DNA of 35,031 bases from an uncultured Lentisphaeria bacterium (GTDB lineage Bacteria; Verrucomicrobiota; Lentisphaeria; Oligosphaerales; Oligosphaeraceae): positions 1 through 35,031 of the forward strand of contig CAKUJM010000029.1 of the NCBI GenBank assembly GCA_934661755.1, given 5' to 3'. Shown here piece by piece: positions 23,863 to 32,317 of this stretch (positions are counted from its first letter, which is position 1; every line of letters starts with the position of its first letter). The notes below the pieces were generated by a model. That model searched no databases, had not been told where the DNA came from, and saw only the letters and a list, made by a program, of their open reading frames with translations. The position numbers and the translations under genes are program-made.

Positions 23863-25192
23863 CTTGTTTTGCCTCCTGGGTTGCCGGATTTTGCGCCGTG
23901 CGGGGCAGCAGCAGATTCATCACCACGCCGACGATGGTGGCCACGAACAGCCCGGAGAGGCTGAGCTTGAAGCCCGCCGAGAAGACGATCGGGATGACGC
24001 CGTCATTGAGGGCGCCGATGCCAATGCCCACGCAGAGGGTCCCGGCCATGATGGTGAGGTTCCGGCTGTCGGTCATGTCCAGCTTGGCCTCGCAGATCAG
24101 CCGGATGCCGATGGCGGCGATCATGCCGAAGAGCACCAGCTCGATGCCGCCCTTGACCGGCGCGGGGATGGTCTGCAGGAAGGCGCCGAATTTCCCGAAG
24201 AGCGCCAGGATGATGGCGAAGCACGCCGCCAGGCGCAGGATGGCGGGGTTGTAGTTCTTGGTGGTCGCCAGCACGCCGGTGTTCTCCGAATAGGTGGTGC
24301 TGGCCGGCCCGCCGAGAAGCCCGGCTGCAATCGACGCCAGGCCGTCGCCCATCAGGGTGCGGTGGATGCCCGGGTCCTTGAAGAAGTCCTTGCCGACCAC
24401 CGCGCCATTGGTGGTGATATCGCCCAGATGCTCCATGAAGGTGACGATGGCAATCGGCGCAATCAGCGATATCGCCGACCAGTCAAGGATTGGCAACGAC
24501 AGGAAGTGGTTGCGGAAGGGCACGTTGAACCACGGCGCCGCCGCAATCGGCGAGAAGTCCATCTTGAACAGCCCGAATGCGCCAAGCACCAGGCACAGCA
24601 GGTACCCGGCGGCAATGCCGATCAGGATCGGTATCAGCTGGAAGATGCCCTTGCGGCGGTTCATGCAAGCCACGATCACACAAAAAGTGAAGAGCGCTAT
24701 CAAAGCGCTCTTCAGGGTGTGGAAATCAAAATTGGGATTGGCGTACAGGTCAAGCGAATCCTTGATCCCGACGCCGGTGAGGCTCAGCCCGATGATCACG
24801 ATCACCGGACCGGTGACCACCGGCGGGAAGATCTTCCGGATGAATTGGGGACCCGCCAGCTTGGCCACCAGCGCAAAGGCGAAGTAGACCAGACCGGCGG
24901 CGATGATCCCGCTTTGCGCCAGCTGGATGTTGTGGGCGGTCAAGGCCTGGTCGGCGCTCTTGCCGATGATCACGCACAACGCGGGGATGAAGGCAAAGGA
25001 CGACCCCTGGAACACCGGTACCATCCCCTTGGTGCAAAGATGGAATAGCAGGGTGCCGATGCCGGCGGTGAATAGCGCCACCGCGGGGGACATGCCGGTG
25101 ATCAGCGGAACCAATACCGTGGAACCGAACATCGCCAGGGTGTGCTGCGCTCCCAGGGCGACGTTCTTCGCATTTAACTCAGGTAGAATCAT
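23855..25192 (-). CDS. uraA: Uracil permease (NCS2 / nucleobase:cation symporter-2)
   Basis: 445 residues from the ATG at 25192, where conservation begins (MILPELNAKNVALGAQHTLAMFG). The frame is open to 25339 only through leader. It is a proton-coupled uracil importer of the inner membrane with about 14 hydrophobic segments. NCS2 hallmarks are AQHTLAMFG, the substrate-binding Glu in FMEHLGD, and the family signature PASTTYSENTGVLATT with the second substrate Glu. It overlaps upp, which phosphoribosylates the imported base. The start lacks a ribosome site. A 6-bp hairpin, CTGCGG/CCGCAG, lies in the leader (about 25227-25243), but nothing shows PyrR-type attenuation. Confidence 0.94.
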   Translation of the reverse strand: MILPELNAKNVALGAQHTLAMFGSTVLVPLITGMSPAVALFTAGIGTLLFHLCTKGMVPVFQGSSFAFIPALCVIIGKSADQALTAHNIQLAQSGIIAAGLVYFAFALVAKLAGPQFIRKIFPPVVTGPVIVIIGLSLTGVGIKDSLDLYANPNFDFHTLKSALIALFTFCVIVACMNRRKGIFQLIPILIGIAAGYLLCLVLGAFGLFKMDFSPIAAAPWFNVPFRNHFLSLPILDWSAISLIAPIAIVTFMEHLGDITTNGAVVGKDFFKDPGIHRTLMGDGLASIAAGLLGGPASTTYSENTGVLATTKNYNPAILRLAACFAIILALFGKFGAFLQTIPAPVKGGIELVLFGMIAAIGIRLICEAKLDMTDSRNLTIMAGTLCVGIGIGALNDGVIPIVFSAGFKLSLSGLFVATIVGVVMNLLLPRTAQNPATQEAKQDA

Positions 25193-25265
25193 AGCAGGGT
25201 GATGTTGCTGCCGTCTTCGCCTGCGGTTGCCCCGCAGAGTCGCCCCGATTTGGGCAAACTGGCTT

Positions 25266-25271
25266 AATATA
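25266..25271 (-). promoter_or_regulatory. Possible -10 element for uraA-upp
   Basis: TATATT on the minus strand lies about 75 bases upstream of the uraA ATG, with no recognisable -35. The same hexamer is seen before pheS and the helicase gene. It sits in the 430-base gap between uraA and the divergent symporter gene, whose remaining signals are listed separately. Confidence 0.3.
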
Positions 25272-25346
25272 GCCCGGATAACCCCGCCGGCCGCCATTGT
25301 CCCGCAGTTGGCAAGGGGCCGCACCCGCCGAGTCCTCAAACCGCAT

Positions 25347-25389
25347 TTTCAAATCATCGATTGAAACCGACAATTCAAATCGCTGTAAT
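25347..25389 (+). promoter_or_regulatory. Promoter with operator-like half-sites upstream of symporter 1
   Basis: TTGAAA (25361-25366) and TGTAAT (25384-25389) are separated by 17 bases, a good sigma-70 match. The -35 is one arm of a perfect inverted repeat, TTTCAA-N8-TTGAAA (25347-25366). A further TTCAAA lies at 25374-25379 between -35 and -10. Three phased half-sites across the promoter suggest repressor or activator binding. Transcription from here gives a leader of about 225 bases. A second -10-like TATAGT lies at 25440-25445. Confidence 0.5.
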
Positions 25390-25539
25390 AATTTTTCCAT
25401 TTTTTGCAATGGCGGCGTCGAAAAATGTAATCGGGATGCTATAGTAACGCGTTTCGGAATATGGCGCCTTCGGTTTGCCCGGCGCCGATGCGGCGTCTCG
25501 CGGATCTGGGCAGGAGCCCGCCGGCAATTTCGAGTCCGC

Positions 25540-25579
25540 CTGGCAAAAAAAGCCGCGAGGAGGCCCCGCCAGCTTTTTT
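25540..25579 (+). promoter_or_regulatory. Attenuator-like hairpin in symporter 1 leader
   Basis: CTGGC (25540-25544) can pair with GCCAG (25568-25572), enclosing an A7 run and a small GCC/GGC inner stem. A run of six T follows at 25574-25579. The layout resembles an intrinsic terminator placed 44 bases ahead of the symporter ATG, that is, possible transcription attenuation. The stem is short with a large loop, so this is tentative. Confidence 0.3.
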
Positions 25580-25622
25580 CTTCAGATCCCCAAAACCACA
25601 AATCCCCCGACACTTCACACTC

Positions 25623-28019
25623 ATGCATTGGATAGACTGGTGTATCACGATCATTCCCTTTGTCATCATCATGGCGATGGCAATCTACTCCGGCAAATAT
25701 GTCCGCGGAGTCGCGGACTTCCTGGCGGCCGGCAGAGTGGCGGGGCGGTACGTCATCAGCGTGGGTGACGTCGCCGCCGGATTGAGCGTGATCACGCTGG
25801 TCGGAGCGGTTGAGCAGAACTACCAGATCGGCTATGCGCTGGGCTTCTGGAACATCATCGGGGTGCCGGCCGGGCTGTTCATCTCGCTGACCGGCTTCTG
25901 CCTCTACCGCTACCGCGCCACCCGCGCACTCTCCTTCGGGCAATTCCTGGAGATGCGCTATTGCAAATCGCTGCGCTATGTGGCCGCCTTCATCCGGAAT
26001 ATCGCGGAGATGGTGACCAATGCGCTGGGACCGGCCATCGCCGCCGCCTTCTTCATCTATTTCCTGGGCCTGCCCCAGCACTTTTCATTCCTGGGCCTCA
26101 CCATTTCCACCTCGACGGTGGTCATCGCGGTCTGCCTGCTCTTCGCCATGATCTGCATCTGGCCGGGCGGGCGCGTCTCGCTGCTGGTCACCGACACCGC
26201 CCAGGGCGTCCTGAGCTATCCGATCTTCGTGATCGTCACCATCTATGCGCTTTCGCACTTCAGCTGGAGCAGGGAGATTGCGCCGGTGATGATGGACCGC
26301 ATGCCCGGCGAGAGCTTCCTGGATCCTTTCGACATCTCCAAATTGCGCGACTTCAACATCTTCGCCACCATAGTCACCCTCATCAACGGCATCTGGGGAC
26401 GGGCGGCCTGGGTGGGCAACGACACCACCAACTCCGGACGCACCCCGCACGAAAACAAGATGGCGGGCATCCTGGGCACCTGGCGCAATGGCTTCTCGGG
26501 GATCATGCTGCTGGTGCTGGCAATCATCATCTTCGCCTTCATGAACCACAAGAATTTCGCCGGCGGCGAAAATGGTTCGCACCGCATGCGCCAGCTGCTC
26601 TCCGACCGCCTGACCAACGAGATGTTCGAGGATGAAAGCATCCGTGCCAAGGACAACCCCGAACTGAGCCTGCGCGAGGCCATCGACAGGGACATCTACA
26701 GCGTCCCGATCGTGTACAATGAAATCGGCGGCGAGGGCAGCGACCGGGTGTTCACCCGCGACAACCCGAACGGCAAGCTCTCCCGCGACAGCAATATCGA
26801 CACCGCCTTCGAAATCATGTTCCGCGAGTCCCTGGACAAGCACGCACCCGACAGCTTCTCCGACGGATACAAGACCGAACTCCAGCAAAAATACAAGATC
26901 GGCTTCGGGCAGAAGATGACCCCGATGGCATTGCGCACCATCTTCCCGCCGGGAATCTGCGGACTGTTCTGCCTGCTGATGCTCATGCTGCTCATCTCCA
27001 CCGACGACAGCCGCATCTTCAATGCCTCATCCACCTGGGTCCAGGACTGCATCCTGCCCTTTGTCAAGAAGCAGTGGACCACGAAACAGCACATCGCCTG
27101 GCTGCGCTGGGCGTCGGTCGGCGTGGCGCTCTTCTTCTTCGTGGTCGCGGTCTTCTTCAAGAACATCGACTACATCAACATGTTCGTGACCATCATGTGC
27201 GCGGTCTGGGTGGCCGCCAGCGGACCGATCATGATCGGCGGACTCTACTCCACCTTCGGCAATTCCTGCGGCGCCTACTGCTCGCTGATCTTCGGCTCCG
27301 GCTTTGCGGCCGGATGCCTGCTCATGCAGATGAACTGGGCAAAATATGTCTATCCCTGGCTCGAGAACCTCGGCTGGGTCGAGCCGCTTGACCGCTTCCT
27401 GCGCGGATGCACCACCTGGAGCGACCCGTGGGTGGTGTGGTCGATGAATCCCCAGAAATTCCCGATTTCCTCCCCCGAGGTCAATGCGATCGCGATGGTG
27501 CTTTCATTGCTCGGATACATCGGCGGAACCGCGGTCACCTACAAGGGGCCATATAACCTCGATCGGCTCCTGCACCGCGGCAAATACGCCGTCGAAGGCA
27601 GCTGGATCAAGGAGAAGTGGACGCTGCGCAACGTCTTCCAGAAGCTTATCGGCATCGACGCCGAATACACCCGCGGCGACAAGATCATCGCCTGGTCGGT
27701 CTTCCTGTGGACCTTCGTCTACCAGATCGGATTGTGCTTCGTCCTCCCGCTGGTGTGGAATCTCATCAGCCGCTGGCCAATCGAATGGTGGAGCTGGTAC
27801 TTCTTCATCACCAGCATCTGCGTCTCGGTCGCAGTCGGAATCGTCTCCACCGTGTGGTTCATGTGGGGCGGCATCAAGGATACCCGGGCGCTCTTCCGGG
27901 ACCTGGCGGCCCGGGTGGACAACCGGCTTGACAACGGCATGGTTGCGGACGGCGTCGCCCTGGCGGACATCGCCCACGACAGCCAGGTCGACACTGAATG
28001 CGGCGACAGGACTGAATGA
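25623..28019 (+). CDS. Sodium:solute symporter family protein, paralogue 1
   Basis: 798 residues, much longer than the 500-600 usual for the SSS family. The start is the ATG at 25623, because the tandem paralogue begins at the same point with MHWIDWC; the open frame from 25461 is leader. About 13-14 membrane segments are visible. SSS-like features near the start are DFLAAGRVAGRYVISVGDVAAGLS, RYRATRALSFGQFLEMRY and a core helix ALGPAIAAAFFIYFLG. A hydrophilic loop of about 115 residues (about 308-425) contains LREAIDRDIY and AFEIMFRESLDKHAPDS. It ends in KIGFGQKMTP before PPGICGLFCLLML and STDDSRIFNASSTWVQD. Substrate is unknown; sodium coupling is inferred from the family. A strong terminator follows. 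Confidence 0.85.
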   Translation: MHWIDWCITIIPFVIIMAMAIYSGKYVRGVADFLAAGRVAGRYVISVGDVAAGLSVITLVGAVEQNYQIGYALGFWNIIGVPAGLFISLTGFCLYRYRATRALSFGQFLEMRYCKSLRYVAAFIRNIAEMVTNALGPAIAAAFFIYFLGLPQHFSFLGLTISTSTVVIAVCLLFAMICIWPGGRVSLLVTDTAQGVLSYPIFVIVTIYALSHFSWSREIAPVMMDRMPGESFLDPFDISKLRDFNIFATIVTLINGIWGRAAWVGNDTTNSGRTPHENKMAGILGTWRNGFSGIMLLVLAIIIFAFMNHKNFAGGENGSHRMRQLLSDRLTNEMFEDESIRAKDNPELSLREAIDRDIYSVPIVYNEIGGEGSDRVFTRDNPNGKLSRDSNIDTAFEIMFRESLDKHAPDSFSDGYKTELQQKYKIGFGQKMTPMALRTIFPPGICGLFCLLMLMLLISTDDSRIFNASSTWVQDCILPFVKKQWTTKQHIAWLRWASVGVALFFFVVAVFFKNIDYINMFVTIMCAVWVAASGPIMIGGLYSTFGNSCGAYCSLIFGSGFAAGCLLMQMNWAKYVYPWLENLGWVEPLDRFLRGCTTWSDPWVVWSMNPQKFPISSPEVNAIAMVLSLLGYIGGTAVTYKGPYNLDRLLHRGKYAVEGSWIKEKWTLRNVFQKLIGIDAEYTRGDKIIAWSVFLWTFVYQIGLCFVLPLVWNLISRWPIEWWSWYFFITSICVSVAVGIVSTVWFMWGGIKDTRALFRDLAARVDNRLDNGMVADGVALADIAHDSQVDTECGDRTE

Positions 28020-28030
28020 TTGAACAACCA

Positions 28031-28067
28031 CTGGCGGGCGGCGAAAGCTGTCCGCCAGCAGTTTTTT
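28031..28067 (+). terminator. Rho-independent terminator after symporter 1
   Basis: A 12-bp stem (28031-28042 with 28047-28058, two G-T pairs) closes a GAAA tetraloop and is followed by TTTTTT at 28062-28067. It lies 11 bases beyond the symporter 1 stop. This is the clearest intrinsic terminator in the window and separates the two paralogues into different transcripts. Confidence 0.88.
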
Positions 28068-28140
28068 ATCCTCCCCCGCGCGTGCACTGGCCCGCCAGCG
28101 GCATCCGTGACCGCCATCGCGGGGAGGACGCCATTTCGCA

Positions 28141-28175
28141 TATAATCCGAACATATAGAAAACAAAAAATAGGAG
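28141..28175 (+). promoter_or_regulatory. -10 element and ribosome site for symporter 2
   Basis: A consensus TATAAT lies at 28141-28146 and AGGAG at 28171-28175, ten bases before the ATG at 28186. No -35 match precedes the -10; the upstream region is G+C-rich. An activator-dependent promoter is plausible. Confidence 0.5.
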
Positions 28176-28185
28176 TCTTGGTTCC

Positions 28186-30534
28186 ATGCATTGGATTGAC
28201 TGGTGTGTCACCATAATCCCGTTTGCCTTTGTCCTGGGATTGTCTGTCTACTCCGGACGCTATGTGCGCGGCGTGGTGGACTTCCTGGCCGCGGGGCGGG
28301 TCGCGGGGCGCTATGTGATCGCGGTGGGCGACGTCGCCGCGGGCCTCAGCGTCATCTCCCTGATCAGCATGGTGGAGCAGAACTACCAGGTCGGCTATGC
28401 GCTGGGCTTCTGGAACATCCTGTCCGTCCCCATCGCGATGTTCATGTCACTGAGCGGATTCTGCGTATATCGCTACCGCGCCACCCGCGCCCTCTCCTTC
28501 GGACAGTTCCTGGAGCTGCGCTATTGCAAGTCGCTGCGCTATGTGGCCGCCTTCATCCGGAATATCGCGGAGATGGTGACCAATGCGCTGGGGCCGGCCA
28601 TCGCCGCATATTTCTTCATCTATTTCATCGGATTGCCCACCCACGTCACGATCCTCGGCTTCCAGATGGCCACCTCGACTCTGGTCATCGGACTTTGCCT
28701 GATCTTCGCGATGATCTGCATCTGGCCGGGAGGCCGCGTCTCGCTGCTGGTCACCGACACCGCCCAGAGCCTGCTGTGCTATCCGATCTTCGTGCTCATC
28801 ACCATCTACGTCCTCTGCAATTTCTCCTGGAGCCAGGACATCGCGCCGGTGCTGATGGATCGCGCGCCCGGCGAGAGCTTCCTCAACCCCTTCGACATCT
28901 CGAAGTTGCGCGACTTCAATGTGTTTGCAACCGTCGTCACCCTCTTCGGCTCAATCTGGAACCGCTCCGCCTGGATGGGCAACGACACCTCCAATTCCGG
29001 ACGCACCCCGCATGAAAACAAGATGGCGGGCATCCTCGGGACCTGGCGGGCCGGCTTCTCGGGGATCATGCTGCTGGTATTGGCGCTGGTGATCTTCGCC
29101 TTCATGAACAACAAGCGCTTCGCGGACTCCTACAACGGCGACCCGGAACGCGGCGCCCATCGCATCCGCCAGGTGCTCTCCGACTACCTCACCAACGAAA
29201 TGCTGATGAACAACCCCGCGCGCGCGGTCGACAACCCCCAGCTGAGCCTGCGCGAGGCCATCGACAAGGACATCTACAAGGTCCCGTCGATCAAGCACGA
29301 AATCGGCGTCGATCCGCCGCTTTCCCGCACCCAGAACATCGATACCGCCTTCGAACACATGTTCCGCGAGTCGCTGGACCGGCACGCGCCGGACAGCATC
29401 ACCGAGGGCGAACGCTATGAGCTGCAGCAGAAATACAAAATCGGCTTCGGCCAGAAGATGACCCCGCTGGCGCTGCGCGCCATCTTCCCGCCGGGAATCT
29501 GCGGGCTGTTCTGCCTGCTGATGCTCATGCTGCTCATCTCCACCGACGACAGCCGGATCTTCAACGCCTCATCCACCTGGGTCCAGGACTGCTTCCTGCC
29601 CTTTGCCAAGAAGCCCTGGACGCCCAAGCAGCACATCGCCTGGCTGCGATGGGCGTCGGCCGGCGTGGCGCTCTTCTTCTTCATGGTCGCGGTCTTATTC
29701 AAGAACATCGACTACATCAACATGTTCGTGACCATCATGTGCTCCTTCTGGACCGCCGCCAGCGGCCCGATCATGATCGGCGGACTCTATAGCACCCTGG
29801 GCAATTCCTGCGGCGCCTACTGCTCGCTGGTCTTCGGCTCCGGCATAGCCGGCGGCAGCATCATCTTGCAGATGAACTGGGCCAAGCACATCTACCCCTG
29901 GCTGGAGAGAATGGGGTGGGTCGACGGCCTGGACCGCTTCCTGCGCTGGATCACCATCCCCACCGATCCGTGGATCATCTGGAAGATGGATCCGCAGAAA
30001 TTCCCGATCTCATCGCCGGAGATCAACGCCATCGCCATGCTGATGTCGTTGCTGGCATACATCGTCGGCAGCTGGATCACCTACCGGGGGCCGTTCAATC
30101 TGGACCAGCTGCTGCATCGCGGCAAGTATGCCCAAAGCGGCGAAGTCTGGGTGAAGCAGAAGTGGTCGTTGGGCCATATCCTCAAGCAGCTCATCGGAAT
30201 CGACGAACAGTACACCCGCGGCGACAAGGTCATCGCCTGGTCGGTCTTCATCTACATCATCGGCTACGGGATCGGCCTGACCTTCCTGCTGCCGGTCATC
30301 TGGAACGCCATCACCCCATGGCCCATCGAATGGTGGAGCTGGTACTTCTTCATCCGCAGCCTGTGCGTCTCCACAGCCATCGGCATCGTCTCCACCATCT
30401 GGTTCACCTGGGGCGGCATCAAGGACACCAGGGCGCTGTTCCGCGACCTGGCGGCACGGGTCGATGACGCCTCCGACAACGGCTTCATCGAGGCCAACGC
30501 CGATGACAATGCCGGCGGCAAGCAGGGAGGATGA
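28186..30534 (+). CDS. Sodium:solute symporter family protein, paralogue 2
   Basis: 782 residues, clearly a tandem duplicate of the gene at 25623-28019. Long stretches are identical, such as PPGICGLFCLLMLML and DDSRIFNASSTWVQDC. The same membrane layout and start MHWIDWC are kept. The large hydrophilic loop (about 307-418) is where the two differ most: this copy has NNPARAVDNPQLSLREAIDK and a shorter middle. Divergence in the loop with a conserved core suggests related but not identical substrates or control. It has its own TATAAT and AGGAG. The stop overlaps the next gene's start (ATGA), so a glycosyltransferase is translated from the same message. The substrate cannot be read from the sequence. 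Confidence 0.85.
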   Translation: MHWIDWCVTIIPFAFVLGLSVYSGRYVRGVVDFLAAGRVAGRYVIAVGDVAAGLSVISLISMVEQNYQVGYALGFWNILSVPIAMFMSLSGFCVYRYRATRALSFGQFLELRYCKSLRYVAAFIRNIAEMVTNALGPAIAAYFFIYFIGLPTHVTILGFQMATSTLVIGLCLIFAMICIWPGGRVSLLVTDTAQSLLCYPIFVLITIYVLCNFSWSQDIAPVLMDRAPGESFLNPFDISKLRDFNVFATVVTLFGSIWNRSAWMGNDTSNSGRTPHENKMAGILGTWRAGFSGIMLLVLALVIFAFMNNKRFADSYNGDPERGAHRIRQVLSDYLTNEMLMNNPARAVDNPQLSLREAIDKDIYKVPSIKHEIGVDPPLSRTQNIDTAFEHMFRESLDRHAPDSITEGERYELQQKYKIGFGQKMTPLALRAIFPPGICGLFCLLMLMLLISTDDSRIFNASSTWVQDCFLPFAKKPWTPKQHIAWLRWASAGVALFFFMVAVLFKNIDYINMFVTIMCSFWTAASGPIMIGGLYSTLGNSCGAYCSLVFGSGIAGGSIILQMNWAKHIYPWLERMGWVDGLDRFLRWITIPTDPWIIWKMDPQKFPISSPEINAIAMLMSLLAYIVGSWITYRGPFNLDQLLHRGKYAQSGEVWVKQKWSLGHILKQLIGIDEQYTRGDKVIAWSVFIYIIGYGIGLTFLLPVIWNAITPWPIEWWSWYFFIRSLCVSTAIGIVSTIWFTWGGIKDTRALFRDLAARVDDASDNGFIEANADDNAGGKQGG

Positions 30535-32081
30535 CGCCATCCCCCCGCAACCTCCCGCCGAACGCCACTCCCGCCTCCGGCCACGCCCCCGGAGACGGGA
30601 ATGCCAGACCGGTGACAGCGACGCGGCATGGACTGTGGACGGCGGCCGCGTCCGCGCTGTTCATGCTGCGGGTGCTGCCATGGGCTGGCGCGGACTTGTG
30701 GTATGACGAGATCCTGACGCTGCGGCTGTTTGTCTGGGGGAAGACGTCGCCGGGCGAGATATTCCGCGATTACCGCATCGCCAACAACCACTTTCTCAAC
30801 AGCGCGCTGTCGTGGCTGTGGAATCGCCTGCCGTTCGTCGCGCCTGGCGATGAACTCATGCAGCGCCTCCCCGCCATCATCGCGGGCGCGGCGGCAGTCG
30901 CGGTGGCCGCATGGTGCTGGCGGCGGTGGCTGGGCAGCCGCCTGGCGCTGGCGGTGGCGGTGCTGATTGCATTGAGTCCGGTCCAGGCCGCCTTCGCCTG
31001 CCAGCTGCGCGGATATGCGCTGGCGATGCTGCTGTCCACGATTGCGGTGACGCTGGCGGCGCGGCATCTGGAGGCGCCTGCCTGCGGCAGTGCCATCGGC
31101 CTGCTGGCATCCTGCGCGCTGCTCCCGCTGGCCATGCCCTCGGCGGCGATGGCCGGCGGCGCGCTGGCGGCATGGATGGCCTTCGCCCGCAACTGGAAGC
31201 CAAAGTGGCGGCAGCTGCGGACGGCATTGCCGGCATTGGCCGGGACCGCCCTGGGAACCGCCTACTACTTCACGCTGTGGCGGCAATTCTGCCACGCGCG
31301 CATCGACGCCGGCGGCTGGCAAAGCGGCATTGCCGCCATGGCGCATATCATGCTGGCCTTCGCCTTGCATCTGGGCTTTCTGCTGACTGGATTCTGCACC
31401 ACGCGAAGCCGGGAGGATGCCGGCGGCACGGACAACGCCGGTGGACAGCTTCCGGCAACGCGGCGCAGCGCGCTGGTATTGGCCGGTGGCACGCTCCTCG
31501 TCATCGCCGCGCTGCTGGCGCTGCCTTCGCCAAACCACCGCGTGCCCTTCCCGCGCGTCTTCCTGGTCATGCTCCCGCTTCTCACCTTCGCGGCGGCATT
31601 GCTGTGCCGGAACACCCGCCTGGCGTCAATGCGGACGATGACGCTGCTGCTGGCCGCCGCGCCCGCGGTGGCCGCCACCGCAATCTGCGATGCCATCACC
31701 GCCCGACGGCTGGATCATTGCGCCAATCCGCCGCAGAATCTGCTGTTGCAATACTACCGCGGGCAGGATGACGCCAGCCAGCTGCTCTCGTATCTGCAGA
31801 AGCTGGAAGTCCAGGAAGCCATCCCCGCGCACTTCCGGATGCTGGCCGCGCCGGTGGATCATCCCGCGGTCGAATTCTACTGGCAACTTGCCGGACGGCA
31901 ATTGATCCACCGCGGCCGGCCGGCAGTCGTGCCGACCAATGCGCTGCCGCCATATTTTCCCGCCGGCGAGAAAATCTATGCCTTCCTGCGCCCGCCGGAT
32001 GCCGCCGGAATGCCGACGCATCTGCGCCTCACCCCGGTGGCGCATTTCAAACACCATATATTGTACCTGGTATCCCATTGA
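30531..32081 (+). CDS. GT-C type membrane glycosyltransferase (GT39/ArnT-like)
   Basis: 516 residues with about 10-11 hydrophobic segments. After a 35-residue cytoplasmic lead and the first membrane helix comes the first outer loop DLWYDEILTLRL, with Asp55 and Glu60 in the acidic arrangement typical of GT-C enzymes. RIANNHFLNSALSWLWNRL follows, which parallels the family's NNHPLYYLLL segment. These enzymes transfer a sugar from a polyprenyl-phosphate donor on the periplasmic side. The C-terminal domain of about 130 residues (from RRLDHCANPPQNLLLQYYRG) is soluble and not recognised. Its ATG overlaps the symporter 2 stop by four bases. Donor and acceptor are unknown, and no cell-envelope cluster surrounds it. 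Confidence 0.75.
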   Translation: MTPSPRNLPPNATPASGHAPGDGNARPVTATRHGLWTAAASALFMLRVLPWAGADLWYDEILTLRLFVWGKTSPGEIFRDYRIANNHFLNSALSWLWNRLPFVAPGDELMQRLPAIIAGAAAVAVAAWCWRRWLGSRLALAVAVLIALSPVQAAFACQLRGYALAMLLSTIAVTLAARHLEAPACGSAIGLLASCALLPLAMPSAAMAGGALAAWMAFARNWKPKWRQLRTALPALAGTALGTAYYFTLWRQFCHARIDAGGWQSGIAAMAHIMLAFALHLGFLLTGFCTTRSREDAGGTDNAGGQLPATRRSALVLAGGTLLVIAALLALPSPNHRVPFPRVFLVMLPLLTFAAALLCRNTRLASMRTMTLLLAAAPAVAATAICDAITARRLDHCANPPQNLLLQYYRGQDDASQLLSYLQKLEVQEAIPAHFRMLAAPVDHPAVEFYWQLAGRQLIHRGRPAVVPTNALPPYFPAGEKIYAFLRPPDAAGMPTHLRLTPVAHFKHHILYLVSH

Positions 32082-32128
32082 GGCGGAGCGCACCAGCCCT
32101 GCCGAATAACGCCCCCCCAAAAAAAGCC

Positions 32129-32317
32129 ATGAGCGACCAGCCACAGGTAGTCATATCAGTAGAACAGCAGCCCGACCCGCCCGCCAGGCTCGACGAGGGC
32201 ATGGCACTGGTGGGCGCGATGGCCTTTGCCTTCCTGGGGACCATCGTCGCCATCGTCGCCATCGTCGCCCTGGCCAGGGAGATCCGGCGGCGGCGCCCTA
32301 CTGGATCTCCTCGATGA
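32129..32317 (+). CDS. Possible small single-pass membrane protein
   Basis: 62 residues from the ATG at 32129. There is an acidic/Pro lead (MSDQPQVVISVEQQPDPPA), one strong membrane helix (MALVGAMAFAFLGTIVAIVAIVALA), then a basic REIRRRRP tail, a sensible inner-membrane topology. No ribosome site is visible, and the last 20 bases overlap the 3' end of the convergent mgtC-like gene. It follows the glycosyltransferase by 47 bases. It may be real, or a chance frame in G+C-rich sequence. Confidence 0.4.
   Translation: MSDQPQVVISVEQQPDPPARLDEGMALVGAMAFAFLGTIVAIVAIVALAREIRRRRPTGSPR

Noticed and set aside
23777..25048. 423-residue plus-strand frame opposite uraA-upp
   Set aside because: Antisense shadow, rich in Asp/His/Arg/Gln with no domain; the minus-strand genes are certain.
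25461..25622. 54-residue N-terminal extension of symporter 1
   Set aside because: The paralogue starts at the equivalent Met (MHWIDWC), and the extension is Pro/Arg/Ser-rich, unlike a membrane protein start. It is leader RNA.
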